The notes: generated by a model from the letters alone, not told the origin. Shown: positions 1 through 6,697, counted from the first letter of the stretch. The stretch: DNA of 16,337 nt from an uncultured Anaerococcus sp. (GCF_943912385.1 NZ_CALTTY010000026.1:1-16337); one strand, 5' to 3'. Translations and numbers: made by a program.

Positions 1-13
1 TATATTTTTTCAT
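1..13 (-). CDS. possible 5' end of a minus-strand gene, cut by window edge
   Basis: On the minus strand an ATG at 13-11 opens a frame that reads Met-Lys-Lys-Tyr before the window ends. It is preceded by a purine-rich AAAAGAGG (complement of 18-25) four bases from the ATG, much like the AAAAGAGG in front of the transporter gene at 1516. The transporter lies upstream on the same strand, so the two could be co-transcribed. Only four codons are visible, so no product can be named and the start may be coincidental. Confidence 0.25.
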
Positions 14-40
14 GTAGCCTCTTTTCTAGCTACAACTTTT

Positions 41-104
41 GGGGAGTACTACATCGGCCGAGATGTGAGGTAGGGGAGTACACTCGGTCGAGACGGGGTG
101 TGGG
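41..104 (+). repeat. two tandem 32-nt G-rich units of the dispersed repeat family
   Basis: Two direct units, 41-72 and 73-104, both begin GGGGAGTAC and carry a CTCGGTCGAGA-like core (TCGGCCGAGA in the first, CTCGGTCGAGA in the second). The same units, more degenerate, make up the right ends of the composite repeats near 5500-5600 and 6040-6120. This looks like a truncated third copy lacking the inverted arms and AT-rich core. It lies in the ~115 bp between the minus-strand transporter and the putative gene at the window edge. Confidence 0.6.
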
Positions 105-129
105 AACCGCCCTGGCGGGGGCGGTTTTT
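105..129 (+). terminator. GC-rich hairpin with T-run on the plus strand
   Basis: AACCGCC (105-111) pairs with GGCGGTT (120-126) around an 8-nt loop, followed by TTTTT (125-129) on the plus strand. In that orientation it would end transcription entering from the left. For the minus-strand transporter the hairpin begins about one base after its stop codon but has no U-tract after it, so it would be a weak terminator for that gene. It directly abuts the repeat units at 41-104. Confidence 0.5.
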
Positions 130-1516
130 AGTAGGTAAAAATACCTGTAGATATTAAAAATAAGATAAACATAATTACTGGCAGGAAGTATTTTACCATC
201 ACTACATAGAGGCCCTTCCTAGTAAATTTCCTGCCCCCATGTTCAACCTCTTCTATAATCCATTTTGGCTTTATAACCCATCCTACAAAAATAGAAGAGA
301 TAAGGGCAATCAGAGGCATCATGACACTATTTGAAATATAATCCATGAGGTCTAGAAGTTGGCCCTGGGTGCCATTTGGAAGGGAGACTTCCACATAAAA
401 CTTGCTATAACCTAGGGCAATTACTGCCGTCGCCACAAGGTATACAAGGGATATGGCAACGGTGGTCTTATTTCTTTCTGTATCTAATACTTCAGTCGTG
501 TTTGCAACTATCGACTCAAGAACAGATATACAAGATGTTAGGGCAGCAAATCCTGCTAGGATGAAAAATACAAGTCCTATAAACCTACCAGCTGCTCCCA
601 TCTCATAAAATACCTTAGGTAGGGAGATAAACATAAGGCCGGGTCCGGCTGACATACCCTCCACACCCAAAAATACATAGACTGCAGGGATAATCATCAT
701 TCCTGCAAGGATTGCCACACAGGTATCCATAACTTCTATAACAGATACAGACTTAGCAAGGTTCACATCTTTTTTAACATAAGACCCATAAGTAATCATA
801 ATCCCCATAGACACACTAAGGGAGAAAAATAGCTGACTCATGGCATCGAGAAAGATTTGTAAAAACCTGGTAAAGGTCATTCCCTCAAAATTTGGCTTTA
901 AAAATACCATAAGCCCATCTATCCCCGTCCTTACTTCACCGCTAGGGGCTGTTGACTTAAGAGTAAGGGAGAAGATAGCTATCCCAACCACCATAACAAG
1001 GAGGATGGGCATGATAATCTTCGACACCCTTTCAATACCCTTTTCCACACCTCCAAAGACTATAAAAGAAGTCACAGCCATAAAGATTAACCCTGAATAC
1101 ACCGAACCTTTTGAGCTTATAAAATCAGAAAAACATGTATCTGATGCAGCAAGGCTGATCTTTCCCGTAAGAAATAGTCTTATGTAATTTAAAATCCAAC
1201 CCCCTATAACAGCATAATAGGTCATAATAATTACAGGTACAAAAAATGTAAAAATACCCAAAAATCTCCATTTTGGATTCATCGCCTGATAGGCATTGAT
1301 AGCACTCTTCCCAGTTCTCCTGCCTATGGCAAGGTCGGTTGTCAAAAGAGCAAAACCAACTGTAAAAATCAAAAGTAAGTATATAATCAGAAAGATTCCG
1401 CCACCGTCTTTGGCCGCCAGATATGGGAACCTCCAAAGATTGCCCACACCTACGGCAGACCCTGCTGCTGTCAAGACAAAGCCAAGCTGGCCCGTAAATC
1501 CCTTATGTTCTTTCAT
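128..1516 (-). CDS. sodium-dependent transporter, NSS/SNF family
   Basis: A 462-residue polytopic membrane protein of the neurotransmitter:sodium symporter family (LeuT/MhsT group), which imports amino acids or related amines using the sodium gradient. The family signature is clear: GSAVGVGNLWRFPY at residues 19-32, the unwound TM1 segment that binds sodium and substrate. TM6 (around 224-246, DAMSQLFFSLSVSMG) and TM8 (around 322-335, FAALTSCISVLES) carry the other sodium and substrate contacts. The length and about 11 hydrophobic segments fit the short bacterial form, which lacks a twelfth helix. The start is supported by AGAGGA six to seven bases upstream. The gene is monocistronic or leads the possible gene at the window edge, and is divergent from the DUF523 gene. 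The family assignment is firm; the substrate cannot be read from the sequence. Confidence 0.93.
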   Translation of the reverse strand: MKEHKGFTGQLGFVLTAAGSAVGVGNLWRFPYLAAKDGGGIFLIIYLLLIFTVGFALLTTDLAIGRRTGKSAINAYQAMNPKWRFLGIFTFFVPVIIMTYYAVIGGWILNYIRLFLTGKISLAASDTCFSDFISSKGSVYSGLIFMAVTSFIVFGGVEKGIERVSKIIMPILLVMVVGIAIFSLTLKSTAPSGEVRTGIDGLMVFLKPNFEGMTFTRFLQIFLDAMSQLFFSLSVSMGIMITYGSYVKKDVNLAKSVSVIEVMDTCVAILAGMMIIPAVYVFLGVEGMSAGPGLMFISLPKVFYEMGAAGRFIGLVFFILAGFAALTSCISVLESIVANTTEVLDTERNKTTVAISLVYLVATAVIALGYSKFYVEVSLPNGTQGQLLDLMDYISNSVMMPLIALISSIFVGWVIKPKWIIEEVEHGGRKFTRKGLYVVMVKYFLPVIMFILFLISTGIFTY

Positions 1517-1550
1517 AATAATTCCTCTTTTCTAATAAATTAATAAGTTT

Positions 1551-1578
1551 ATCATACCGCCAAAACTAATAATTAAAA
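1551..1578 (-). promoter_or_regulatory. candidate promoter of the NSS transporter gene
   Basis: On the minus strand, TTTTAA (complement of 1573-1578) and TATGAT (complement of 1551-1556) are 16 bp apart and lie 35-60 bp before the start codon. The -10 box is good and the -35 box is poor. This is a by-eye match in an AT-rich divergent intergenic region. Confidence 0.25.
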
Positions 1579-1671
1579 CTTTTTCTTTATTTTTTTTCAT
1601 TATCTCCTGGAAATAATAATTTTATTAGCTATATAAAAAGAAGTAAAATCAAGATGAAATGAGGTGGTAGT

Positions 1672-2100
1672 ATGAAAATCGGAGTGAGTGCTTGTCTATT
1701 GGGGGATAATTGTAAATATAATGGAGGGAATAATCTTTCATCAGCCCTAGTAGAAAAATTAAAGGATGTTGAAGTAGTCAAAATATGCCCAGAGGTCATG
1801 GGAGGCCTTTCAATACCGAGAGATCCTGCGGAGATTGTAAAAGGAGAGGTCATAACAAATAAGAATGTCTCAGTCGACGATGAATTTAGAAGGGGAGCAG
1901 CTCTTGCAGTAGACCTTTTTAAAAAAGAAGGTGTGGACTTTGTAATTAGCCAGCCAAGGAGCCCTTCTTGCGGCAAAGGAGAAATCTATGATGGTTCATT
2001 TCGAGGAAGACTTATAAATGGCGATGGAATTTTTGTAAGCCTTGCTAAAAAAGAGGGAATCAAAGTAATAAGCCCAGTAGACTTTATAGAAAATTATTAA
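1672..2100 (+). CDS. DUF523 family protein, TudS-like (possible iron-sulfur desulfurase)
   Basis: A 142-residue soluble protein spanning the whole DUF523 domain. Motifs are VSACLLGDNCKYNG at residues 5-18, KICPE at 37-41 and RSPSCG at 96-101, with cysteines at 8, 14, 39 and 100. Members of DUF523 include TudS, a thiouracil desulfurase that holds a [4Fe-4S] cluster on three conserved cysteines; this protein has enough cysteines in the conserved motifs to do the same. The desulfurase role is inferred from the family and the cellular substrate is unknown. The start has GAGGTGG five bases upstream. The gene stands alone: it is divergent from the transporter and separated by about 260 bp from the next gene. 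Confidence 0.85.
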   Translation: MKIGVSACLLGDNCKYNGGNNLSSALVEKLKDVEVVKICPEVMGGLSIPRDPAEIVKGEVITNKNVSVDDEFRRGAALAVDLFKKEGVDFVISQPRSPSCGKGEIYDGSFRGRLINGDGIFVSLAKKEGIKVISPVDFIENY

Positions 2101-2105
2101 GAAAA

Positions 2106-2125
2106 CCTCCTATATAACAAGGAGG
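2106..2125 (+). terminator. weak hairpin after the DUF523 gene
   Basis: CCTCCT (2106-2111) pairs with AGGAGG (2120-2125) around an 8-nt loop, starting 5 bases after the stop codon. The following sequence is GCTCATTAAT, not a true T-run, so termination here would be inefficient. The right arm is also a perfect anti-SD complement but no start codon follows it. Confidence 0.35.
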
Positions 2126-2264
2126 GCTCATTAATAAAAAAGATATTGAAGTCTGAGATAAAGTTTTCCACTTTGCTAGTAATTATCTAATTATAACTTT
2201 GAACAAGTTTTTAAAAAAATAAAATTATAGCTTTAAGAAAAATTTTCTTTTAAACTAAGAGCTT

Positions 2265-2278
2265 TTCACTTTAGTGAA
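2265..2278. promoter_or_regulatory. perfect inverted repeat, possible operator
   Basis: TTCACT-TT-AGTGAA is a perfect two-fold symmetric site of 14 bp. It overlaps or sits just upstream of where the -35 region of the cysteine hydrolase promoter would be. The geometry suits a dimeric repressor or activator. I do not recognise the regulator. Confidence 0.3.
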
Positions 2279-2289
2279 TTTTATTTTTA

Positions 2290-2298
2290 TGATACAAT
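2290..2298 (+). promoter_or_regulatory. candidate extended -10 of the cysteine hydrolase gene
   Basis: TGATACAAT provides a TACAAT -10 box with a TG one base upstream, typical of extended -10 promoters that need little -35 sequence. No good -35 hexamer is present at the right distance. It lies about 60 bp before the start codon at 2360 and directly downstream of the palindrome at 2265-2278. Confidence 0.4.
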
Positions 2299-2359
2299 GA
2301 GATAAAGAAAATGTTTTCATAGGTTTTAATCAAGACCGAATGCTATAATGGAGGAATTT

Positions 2360-3058
2360 ATGAAGCTAGACAGAGAATTTGTTTCAAAGTATTACGAACA
2401 CGTAGAAGAATTTCCAGACCTAGATATTGACCTATCAAAGACCATCCTACTTATAATCGACTATCAAAATGAATTTTGCCTGACAGATTTTGGCGAAGCA
2501 AAAGAGTTTAAGGAGCAAGGATTGTGGGATAGTTGGAAACCATATTTTGATAAGATGCACCAGGTAGCATTGCCTAATACAATGAGAGTGCTCGACTATT
2601 TTAGGGACAATCATCTATTAGTTTCCTACGGCCTTATAGCCTGTCAAAGAGAAGACGGGAGAGATAGGTCACCAGTTCAAAAATCAGAAGGCTGGAATAA
2701 TATGCTTATGCCTGTAAATTCTTTTGCAGCTGAGGTAGTAAATCCTTTAAAACCAATTAAAGACGAAATAGTAGTATATAAAACAACCGACTCTGTTACA
2801 ACAGGTACTAATTACTTACACCTATTAGATAATATGGATGTTGAAACAGTAGTAGTATGTGGGATGGTAACAGACCAGTGCGTGGCATCTACAGTCAGGG
2901 GGCTTGCTGATGCAGGCTACCAAGTAATAACAGTCCATGATGCTTGTATTAGTGCATCTGAAGAGCTACACAAGGCAGAGCTTAAAATAATGAATGTAAT
3001 TTATACCTATGTATTAAACACAGATGATACCTTAAAATTATTAGATGAAAGTAAATAA
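2360..3058 (+). CDS. isochorismatase-family cysteine hydrolase
   Basis: A 232-residue cytosolic hydrolase of the isochorismatase-like fold, a group that includes nicotinamidases, carbamoylsarcosine amidases and isochorismatases. The expected catalytic triad is visible: Asp34 (LIIDYQNEF), Lys141 (VVYKTTDS) and Cys174 (CGMVTDQCVAST). The GMVTDQC stretch also has the cis-peptide position before the nucleophile. The ATG at 2360 is chosen over an in-frame ATG at 2348 because the GGAGG Shine-Dalgarno (2350-2354) lies between them, five bases before 2360. The insert around 43-65 (acidic, with WDSW) is not part of the common core and may shape the substrate pocket. The substrate is not predictable. 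The gene appears monocistronic, with its own terminator. Confidence 0.87.
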   Translation: MKLDREFVSKYYEHVEEFPDLDIDLSKTILLIIDYQNEFCLTDFGEAKEFKEQGLWDSWKPYFDKMHQVALPNTMRVLDYFRDNHLLVSYGLIACQREDGRDRSPVQKSEGWNNMLMPVNSFAAEVVNPLKPIKDEIVVYKTTDSVTTGTNYLHLLDNMDVETVVVCGMVTDQCVASTVRGLADAGYQVITVHDACISASEELHKAELKIMNVIYTYVLNTDDTLKLLDESK

Positions 3059-3068
3059 GAAAGGAATT

Positions 3069-3092
3069 GAGGGGCAGTTGCTCCTCTTTTTT
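3069..3092 (+). terminator. rho-independent terminator after the cysteine hydrolase
   Basis: GAGGGGC (3069-3075) pairs with GCTCCTC (3080-3086) with one G-T pair and a 4-nt AGTT loop, followed by six T (3087-3092). It begins about ten bases after the stop codon. Confidence 0.85.
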
Positions 3093-3099
3093 CGATAAA

Positions 3100-3127
3100 T
3101 TGTAAAAACTAAGGTCAAAAGTACAAT
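3100..3127 (+). promoter_or_regulatory. candidate promoter of the DUF697 GTPase gene
   Basis: TTGTAA (3100-3105) and TACAAT (3122-3127) are separated by 16 bp and lie just after the preceding terminator, leaving a leader of about 40 nt before the start codon at 3174. Both boxes resemble sigma-A consensus. Confidence 0.45.
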
Positions 3128-3173
3128 ATTCCTATATATAAAGTATATCAGTTAATTTATCGGAGGAAATCAT

Positions 3174-4355
3174 ATGCTAGATGATATAGGCAAGGTAGCC
3201 CAGGATACCATAGATGCCATCAACGAAAAAATACAAAATCTTTCGACTTTAAATATTATCGTTGCAGGAAAAACAGGTGTGGGCAAATCCACCCTTATTA
3301 ATTCTGTCTTTAAAGACGAGCTTGCAGAAACAGGAATGGGTAGGCCTGTCACAAGCCACATGAGAAAGATTACAAAAAAAGATATCCCTCTTGCCATATA
3401 TGACACCAGGGGCTTTGAGCTTGGTAAGGATGTCCAAGAAAGTGTAAAAGACGAGGTCTTTTCTACTATAAACCAGGGCCTTGCGACAAAGGATATAAAC
3501 AAAGCCATCCATTGCATCTGGTACTGCATAAATACAGCTTCAAACAGGATAGAACCAGAAGAAATTGAATGGCTAAGAGATTTGACCAGGGAAAACCAGC
3601 TTACCCAGGTACCAATTATCGTTGTTCTGACCCAAACAATTTCAAAGAAAAATGCCGAAGAGATGAAACAACTTATCTTAGATGAAAACCTAGATGTCAT
3701 CCAAGTCATCCCAGTCCTTGCCAAAGATTACGAGATTGAAGGACTCGGCACAGTCAAATCATTTGGCTTAGATAAGCTCATTCAGGTAATGGGAGAGGCC
3801 CTCCCAGAAGAGCTAGTCGACACTCTTCAGCATGTGCAGATAGCAAGCTTGTCTGAAAAAAAGCGCCGAGCCTCTAAGATAGTAGCTACAGCAACACTTG
3901 CAGCTACTGGACAAGGGGCGGCCCCAATTCCCTTTGCTGATGCAGCACTTTTGATCCCAACCCAGGTTGGAATGATTGCATCAATCACAGTTGTCTTTGG
4001 TTTTGATATAAATAAATCTGTTATCACAGCCCTCTTATCATCAACCCTAGGCTCTGGAGGAGCGACCCTTCTTGGTAGAACAGTGGTTTCTAATATCCTA
4101 AAACTAATACCGGCCGCAGGAACTATAGCAGGAGGAGCCATATCTGCAGGCACTGCTGGAGTAATCACAGCAGCCCTTGGTAGTGCCTATATAGCTTTCA
4201 TGGAGATGGTATACAAGGGTGAAATGGATATAGATGACCTATCAAGTAAAAAAGGTAAAGATACCCTGAGCTCGATTTTTAAAGAAAAACTTAAAATGGG
4301 CAAGGAAAATTTAAACGACTTCTTAGGAGAGCTTGATGACAAGGATGAAAAATAA
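3174..4355 (+). CDS. membrane-associated GTPase with C-terminal DUF697 domain
   Basis: A 393-residue protein with an N-terminal TRAFAC-type GTPase domain and a C-terminal DUF697 (YcjF/GTPase-associated) domain. The P-loop GKTGVGKST is at residues 32-40 and the G3 motif DTRG at 77-80. Where NKxD is expected for guanine recognition, the sequence reads VVLTQT (150-155), so the G4 motif is degenerate. Residues ~235-345 are Ala/Gly-rich and hydrophobic (LIPAAGTIAGGAISAGTAG near 311-329), typical of DUF697 and likely to insert into or lie on the membrane. A charged tail follows (350-393). A GGAGG seven bases upstream fixes the start. It is a single-gene unit between two terminators. Family members are linked to membrane or envelope stress in a loose way; a specific role cannot be given. 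Confidence 0.85.
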   Translation: MLDDIGKVAQDTIDAINEKIQNLSTLNIIVAGKTGVGKSTLINSVFKDELAETGMGRPVTSHMRKITKKDIPLAIYDTRGFELGKDVQESVKDEVFSTINQGLATKDINKAIHCIWYCINTASNRIEPEEIEWLRDLTRENQLTQVPIIVVLTQTISKKNAEEMKQLILDENLDVIQVIPVLAKDYEIEGLGTVKSFGLDKLIQVMGEALPEELVDTLQHVQIASLSEKKRRASKIVATATLAATGQGAAPIPFADAALLIPTQVGMIASITVVFGFDINKSVITALLSSTLGSGGATLLGRTVVSNILKLIPAAGTIAGGAISAGTAGVITAALGSAYIAFMEMVYKGEMDIDDLSSKKGKDTLSSIFKEKLKMGKENLNDFLGELDDKDEK

Positions 4356-4423
4356 TAATCAAGACCTCTTAGCAGATTTTAATAAAGTTAAATAATAAAA
4401 TCTATAAGTTATAAGCTTATACC

Positions 4424-4448
4424 AAGCCTTCCAAATGGGAGGCTTTTT
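4424..4448 (+). terminator. rho-independent terminator after the GTPase gene
   Basis: AAGCCTTCC (4424-4432) pairs with GGGAGGCTT (4437-4445), nine pairs including one T-G, with an AAAT loop and a T-run through 4448. It lies ~70 nt past the stop codon. The rest of the 221-nt gap (4356-4576) is AT-rich and must contain the promoter of the next gene, but no clear boxes stand out. Confidence 0.85.
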
Positions 4449-4576
4449 ATCTTGAGATTATTACTAAAAATATCTTACCTATTATGCTCATACTTGACTA
4501 CTAGGCCAACTTCCCATATTATTTTTCCTATGTGTTTTATTAAAAATTATATTTTATTATCAAGAAAGGAGCTTAA

Positions 4577-5197
4577 ATGGGAAAAGAAAACTCATTTATC
4601 AAGAAAAGTAAGGTCTACATAGGATCCTTGTCTATACTTTTATTATTAGTAATAGCAGGGATTATAATACCTGCACCCTTTCAAGCTTTCACAAGTGATC
4701 TAACACAGAAAATTACAAGGAAGTTCGGATGGTTTTACCTGCTTTTGGTAACAGGGATTTTATTATTTTTATCCTACCTAATAGTAAGCCCTATAGGGCA
4801 GATTAGGCTGGGAAACCCTAAGTCAAAGCCAGAACATTCGATAAAGTCATGGATAGCCATGATGTTTTCAGCAGGCATGGGTATCGGCCTTGTCCTCTAC
4901 GGGGCAGCAGAACCTCTAAGCCACTATGCTATAAATACACCTGCATCAGACCCAGGCACAGCAGATGCTCTGGCAGATTCATTTAAATATACCTTTTTCC
5001 ACTGGGGCATCCATGCCTGGGGAGTATATTCCATAGTGGGTCTGGCCCTTGCATTTTCTGTAATAATGATTATAATGGCAGCCTCCCTCCTAAAGGAACT
5101 AAACCACGAAAAAGATAAAATGGGCCTATCAATAATCCTAGACAGGCTACCTAAAAAAGATAAACCATTTAAGTCTTATAAAAAAGATATAAGGTAA
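4577..5197 (+). pseudogene. BCCT betaine/choline transporter with large internal in-frame deletion
   Basis: The 206-residue reading frame starts as a normal BCCT transporter: an N-terminal helix (~12-36), a second helix (~52-72), the MFSAGMGIG motif (96-104) with GAAEPLSHY (109-117), and the FHWGIHAWGVYSIVGLALAF helix (141-160). At residue 160/161 (nt ~5054-5060) it jumps directly to what looks like the C-terminal end of the family: a last-helix remnant SVIMIIMAASLLKEL followed by a charged cytoplasmic tail. BCCT proteins are normally around 500 residues, so roughly 300 residues, including the Trp-rich substrate helices, are missing without loss of frame. The start has AAGGAG five bases upstream and a strong terminator follows, so the remnant is probably still transcribed and translatable. 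Transport is very unlikely. A short functional derivative cannot be ruled out, but a decaying gene is the simpler reading. Confidence 0.8.
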
Positions 5198-5208
5198 AAA
5201 ATTTATCG

Positions 5209-5246
5209 AACCTGGCATTCACAAAGGATGTCAGGTTTTGTTATTT
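5209..5246 (+). terminator. strong rho-independent terminator after the BCCT remnant
   Basis: AACCTGGCATTC (5209-5220) pairs along all 12 positions, including two G-T pairs, with GGATGTCAGGTT (5226-5237) around an ACAAA loop, followed by TTGTTATTT. It begins 11 nt after the stop codon, so the truncated gene keeps its original 3' signal. Confidence 0.85.
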
Positions 5247-5247
5247 G

Positions 5248-5620
5248 AAAAAATACTAAGAATAAAAATCCCACGTCTTGACAGTAAGCAAGCCCGTCCG
5301 GATTACCCTACCACGTCCCAACCACCTCCCCCTCGTCCCGAGCGGAGTCGAGGGACCTCTTATCTATTCATAGAATAATGTGATAGTCATACATTTGGGA
5401 TAAACTACGAATAAAAGTACCAAAGACTCCAATTTAGAATGACTTTCCTTCAATATTCATAATATTGACAAAAGATGAGATTTCTCCACTCGCTCCGCTC
5501 GGTCGAGAAGGGGGTGGGATGGAGGTATACTCGGTCGAATAGAGCTTTGAGGACATGTGAGGTCTATACAGAGTTGGGCTGCACTAAGTCGAAAAAAAGG
5601 ATTGGGGACTCTGCAAGGTG
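5248..5620. repeat. composite intergenic repeat, copy A
   Basis: Homologous to copy B (5799-6145) from a shared A-rich start (AATACYAAGAATAAA) through a C-rich stretch to a left arm at 5335-5361 (REP-like, GTCCCGAGCGGAGTCGAG then GGACCTCTT). An AT-rich core of 122 nt follows, then a right arm at 5484-5512 (CTCCGCTCGGTCGAGAAGGG in its 3' part), then degenerate G-rich units containing CTCGGTCGAA and AAGTCGAA. The arms are inverted relative to each other: CCGAGCGGAG on the left matches CTCCGCTCGG on the right, and the C-rich and G-rich flanks extend the complementarity to about 30 nt. A transcript could fold into a long stem closing the core. No reading frame of note lies inside. The outer limits are approximate. 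Confidence 0.7.
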
Positions 5621-5654
5621 GAGAAGGGTAAGAGAATTATCCTAGCTCGATAAG

Positions 5655-5697
5655 GGAATTAGATCTTTAGTTCATTAGGAAATTAGGGTTTTAGTTC
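5655..5697. repeat. short imperfect tandem duplication between the repeat copies
   Basis: GGAATTAGATCTTTAGTTC (5655-5673) is followed by GGAAATTAGGGTTTTAGTTC (5678-5697), an imperfect direct repeat with a period of about 23 nt. The surrounding 5621-5798 is otherwise AT-rich sequence with no gene, RNA or clear regulatory site that I can identify. Confidence 0.4.
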
Positions 5698-5798
5698 CCA
5701 CGAGATAGTGATAGAAATATTTGATAATTGAGAAAGAGATTGTCAGTAATAAAGAAGCTAATAATTCTATATTATAACAATCATAAGATTAAGTATAT

Positions 5799-6145
5799 AA
5801 AAAATACCAAGAATAAAGATCCCCGACCTGGATAAAACAACCATGACCGGTTTCACTACCCCGTCCCGAGCGTAGTCGAGGGACCTCTTGGATTGCGTTA
5901 AAAATAAGTTATAGTAGTGCATTTGAGATAAATTAAGGATAGAATTATTACAAATTCCAGTTTATGATGAAACTTACAACATAATATACAGATATTATTG
6001 ATAAAAGAAAAGTTATCTCCACTTGCTCCGCTCGGTCAAGAAGGGAGTTACTTAGCCGAGAGGAGGGGGGGAGTTCACTCATTCGAGACGATGTGTGTGG
6101 GATTTAATGATCGAGATGGCAGGACTCCTGGGGGATTTTTTATTC
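5799..6145. repeat. composite intergenic repeat, copy B
   Basis: This is a second, diverged copy of the element at 5248-5620, in the same orientation. The left arm at 5863-5889 differs from copy A at one of 27 positions. The AT-rich core is 127 nt with several conserved blocks (for example CATTTGRGATAAA, CAATTT/CAGTTT and the GATAAAAGA region). The right arm at 6017-6045 differs at two of 29 positions. It is followed by units TTAGCCGAGAGG, CACTCATTCGAGACG and ATGATCGAGATGG. The copy ends about 40 nt before the Shine-Dalgarno of the thioesterase pseudogene and so occupies that gene's promoter region. The arms are far better conserved than the core, which suggests selection on, or recent exchange of, the arms. 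Confidence 0.7.
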
Positions 6146-6192
6146 TTATATTCTTTGTGTTTTGGGGTATAAGTATAAAAAAGGAGAAATCT

Positions 6193-6668
6193 ATGACAGA
6201 AAAAATTGCAATCCAAGATACTTACGGCGACAGATTTCAGTATTGTTGGGGGTGTGGAGCGCAAAATGAATCCGGCCTTAACCTAAAATCCTACCCAAGT
6301 AAAGACGGCAAGGAGGTTATCACCAAGGTCAAACCAGGCAGTGTCTATACAGGCGGAGTACCAAACAACTTATTTGGTGGGATGATAGCCATGATCTTTG
6401 ACTGCCACGGCACAGCCAGTGCTGCATTTTTAAAACACCAGGCCAGGGGACTTGAACTTACAAAAGAGACTGTAATAGAAAGGTTTATCACAGCCACTTA
6501 GAAGTCGACTTCAAAAAACCAACCCCCATGGATGAAGAGCTAGAAGTAGTGGCAAGGCTTGAAGAACTCGGCGAGAGAAAGGCTGTCATAAAAATGGTAT
6601 TAGAGGCAGGAGGAGAAATAAGGGCAGAAATCAAGATGGTAGCTGTAGCAGTTAAATATGACATGTGA
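6193..6668 (+). pseudogene. PaaI-family hotdog thioesterase, frameshifted
   Basis: The first frame (ATG at 6193, AAGGAG at 6181-6186) encodes a PaaI-like start: CWGCGAQNESGLNLKSY near residues 16-32, then GGMIAMIFDCHGTASA, the hotdog central helix region. It ends in ERFITAT and a TAG at 6499-6501. Reading continues without a break one frame over: HLEVDFKKPTPMDEEL and on to VAVAVKYDM and a TGA at 6666-6668. That is the expected second half of the domain (xLxVDFxKPTP is the family motif). The span is 476 nt, one short of 159 codons, so a single lost base near 6490-6498 explains it. The intact protein would be an acyl-CoA thioesterase of ~158 residues; both halves are needed for the fold. A sequencing error is the main alternative. 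Confidence 0.85.
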
Positions 6669-6697
6669 AAAAACTTAAATTAGAACAATACCCTATT

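Noticed and set aside
2106..2125. AGGAGG at 2120-2125 as a Shine-Dalgarno for a small gene
   Set aside because: No start codon follows at a suitable distance with an open frame; the bases are better explained as a hairpin arm.
2348..2359. ATG at 2348 as the cysteine hydrolase start
   Set aside because: This ATG overlaps the GGAGG Shine-Dalgarno that is ideally spaced for the in-frame ATG at 2360, and has no ribosome site of its own.
3827..4168. Antisense reading frames over the GTPase, dehydratase and transporter genes
   Set aside because: They lack ribosome sites and domain motifs, and come from codon bias of the genes on the other strand.
5248..6145. CRISPR array or insertion sequence in the repeat region
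   Set aside because: Repeats are few, unevenly spaced and inverted rather than regularly spaced direct repeats; there is no cas gene and no transposase frame.
5998..6192. N-terminal extension of the thioesterase frame back to 5998
   Set aside because: The extension translates repeat copy B and has no family similarity; a good AAGGAG precedes the ATG at 6193.
6490..6501. Programmed ribosomal frameshift in the thioesterase
   Set aside because: There is no slippery heptamer, downstream pseudoknot or internal Shine-Dalgarno, and the family is not known to use frameshifting. A lost base or sequencing error is simpler.
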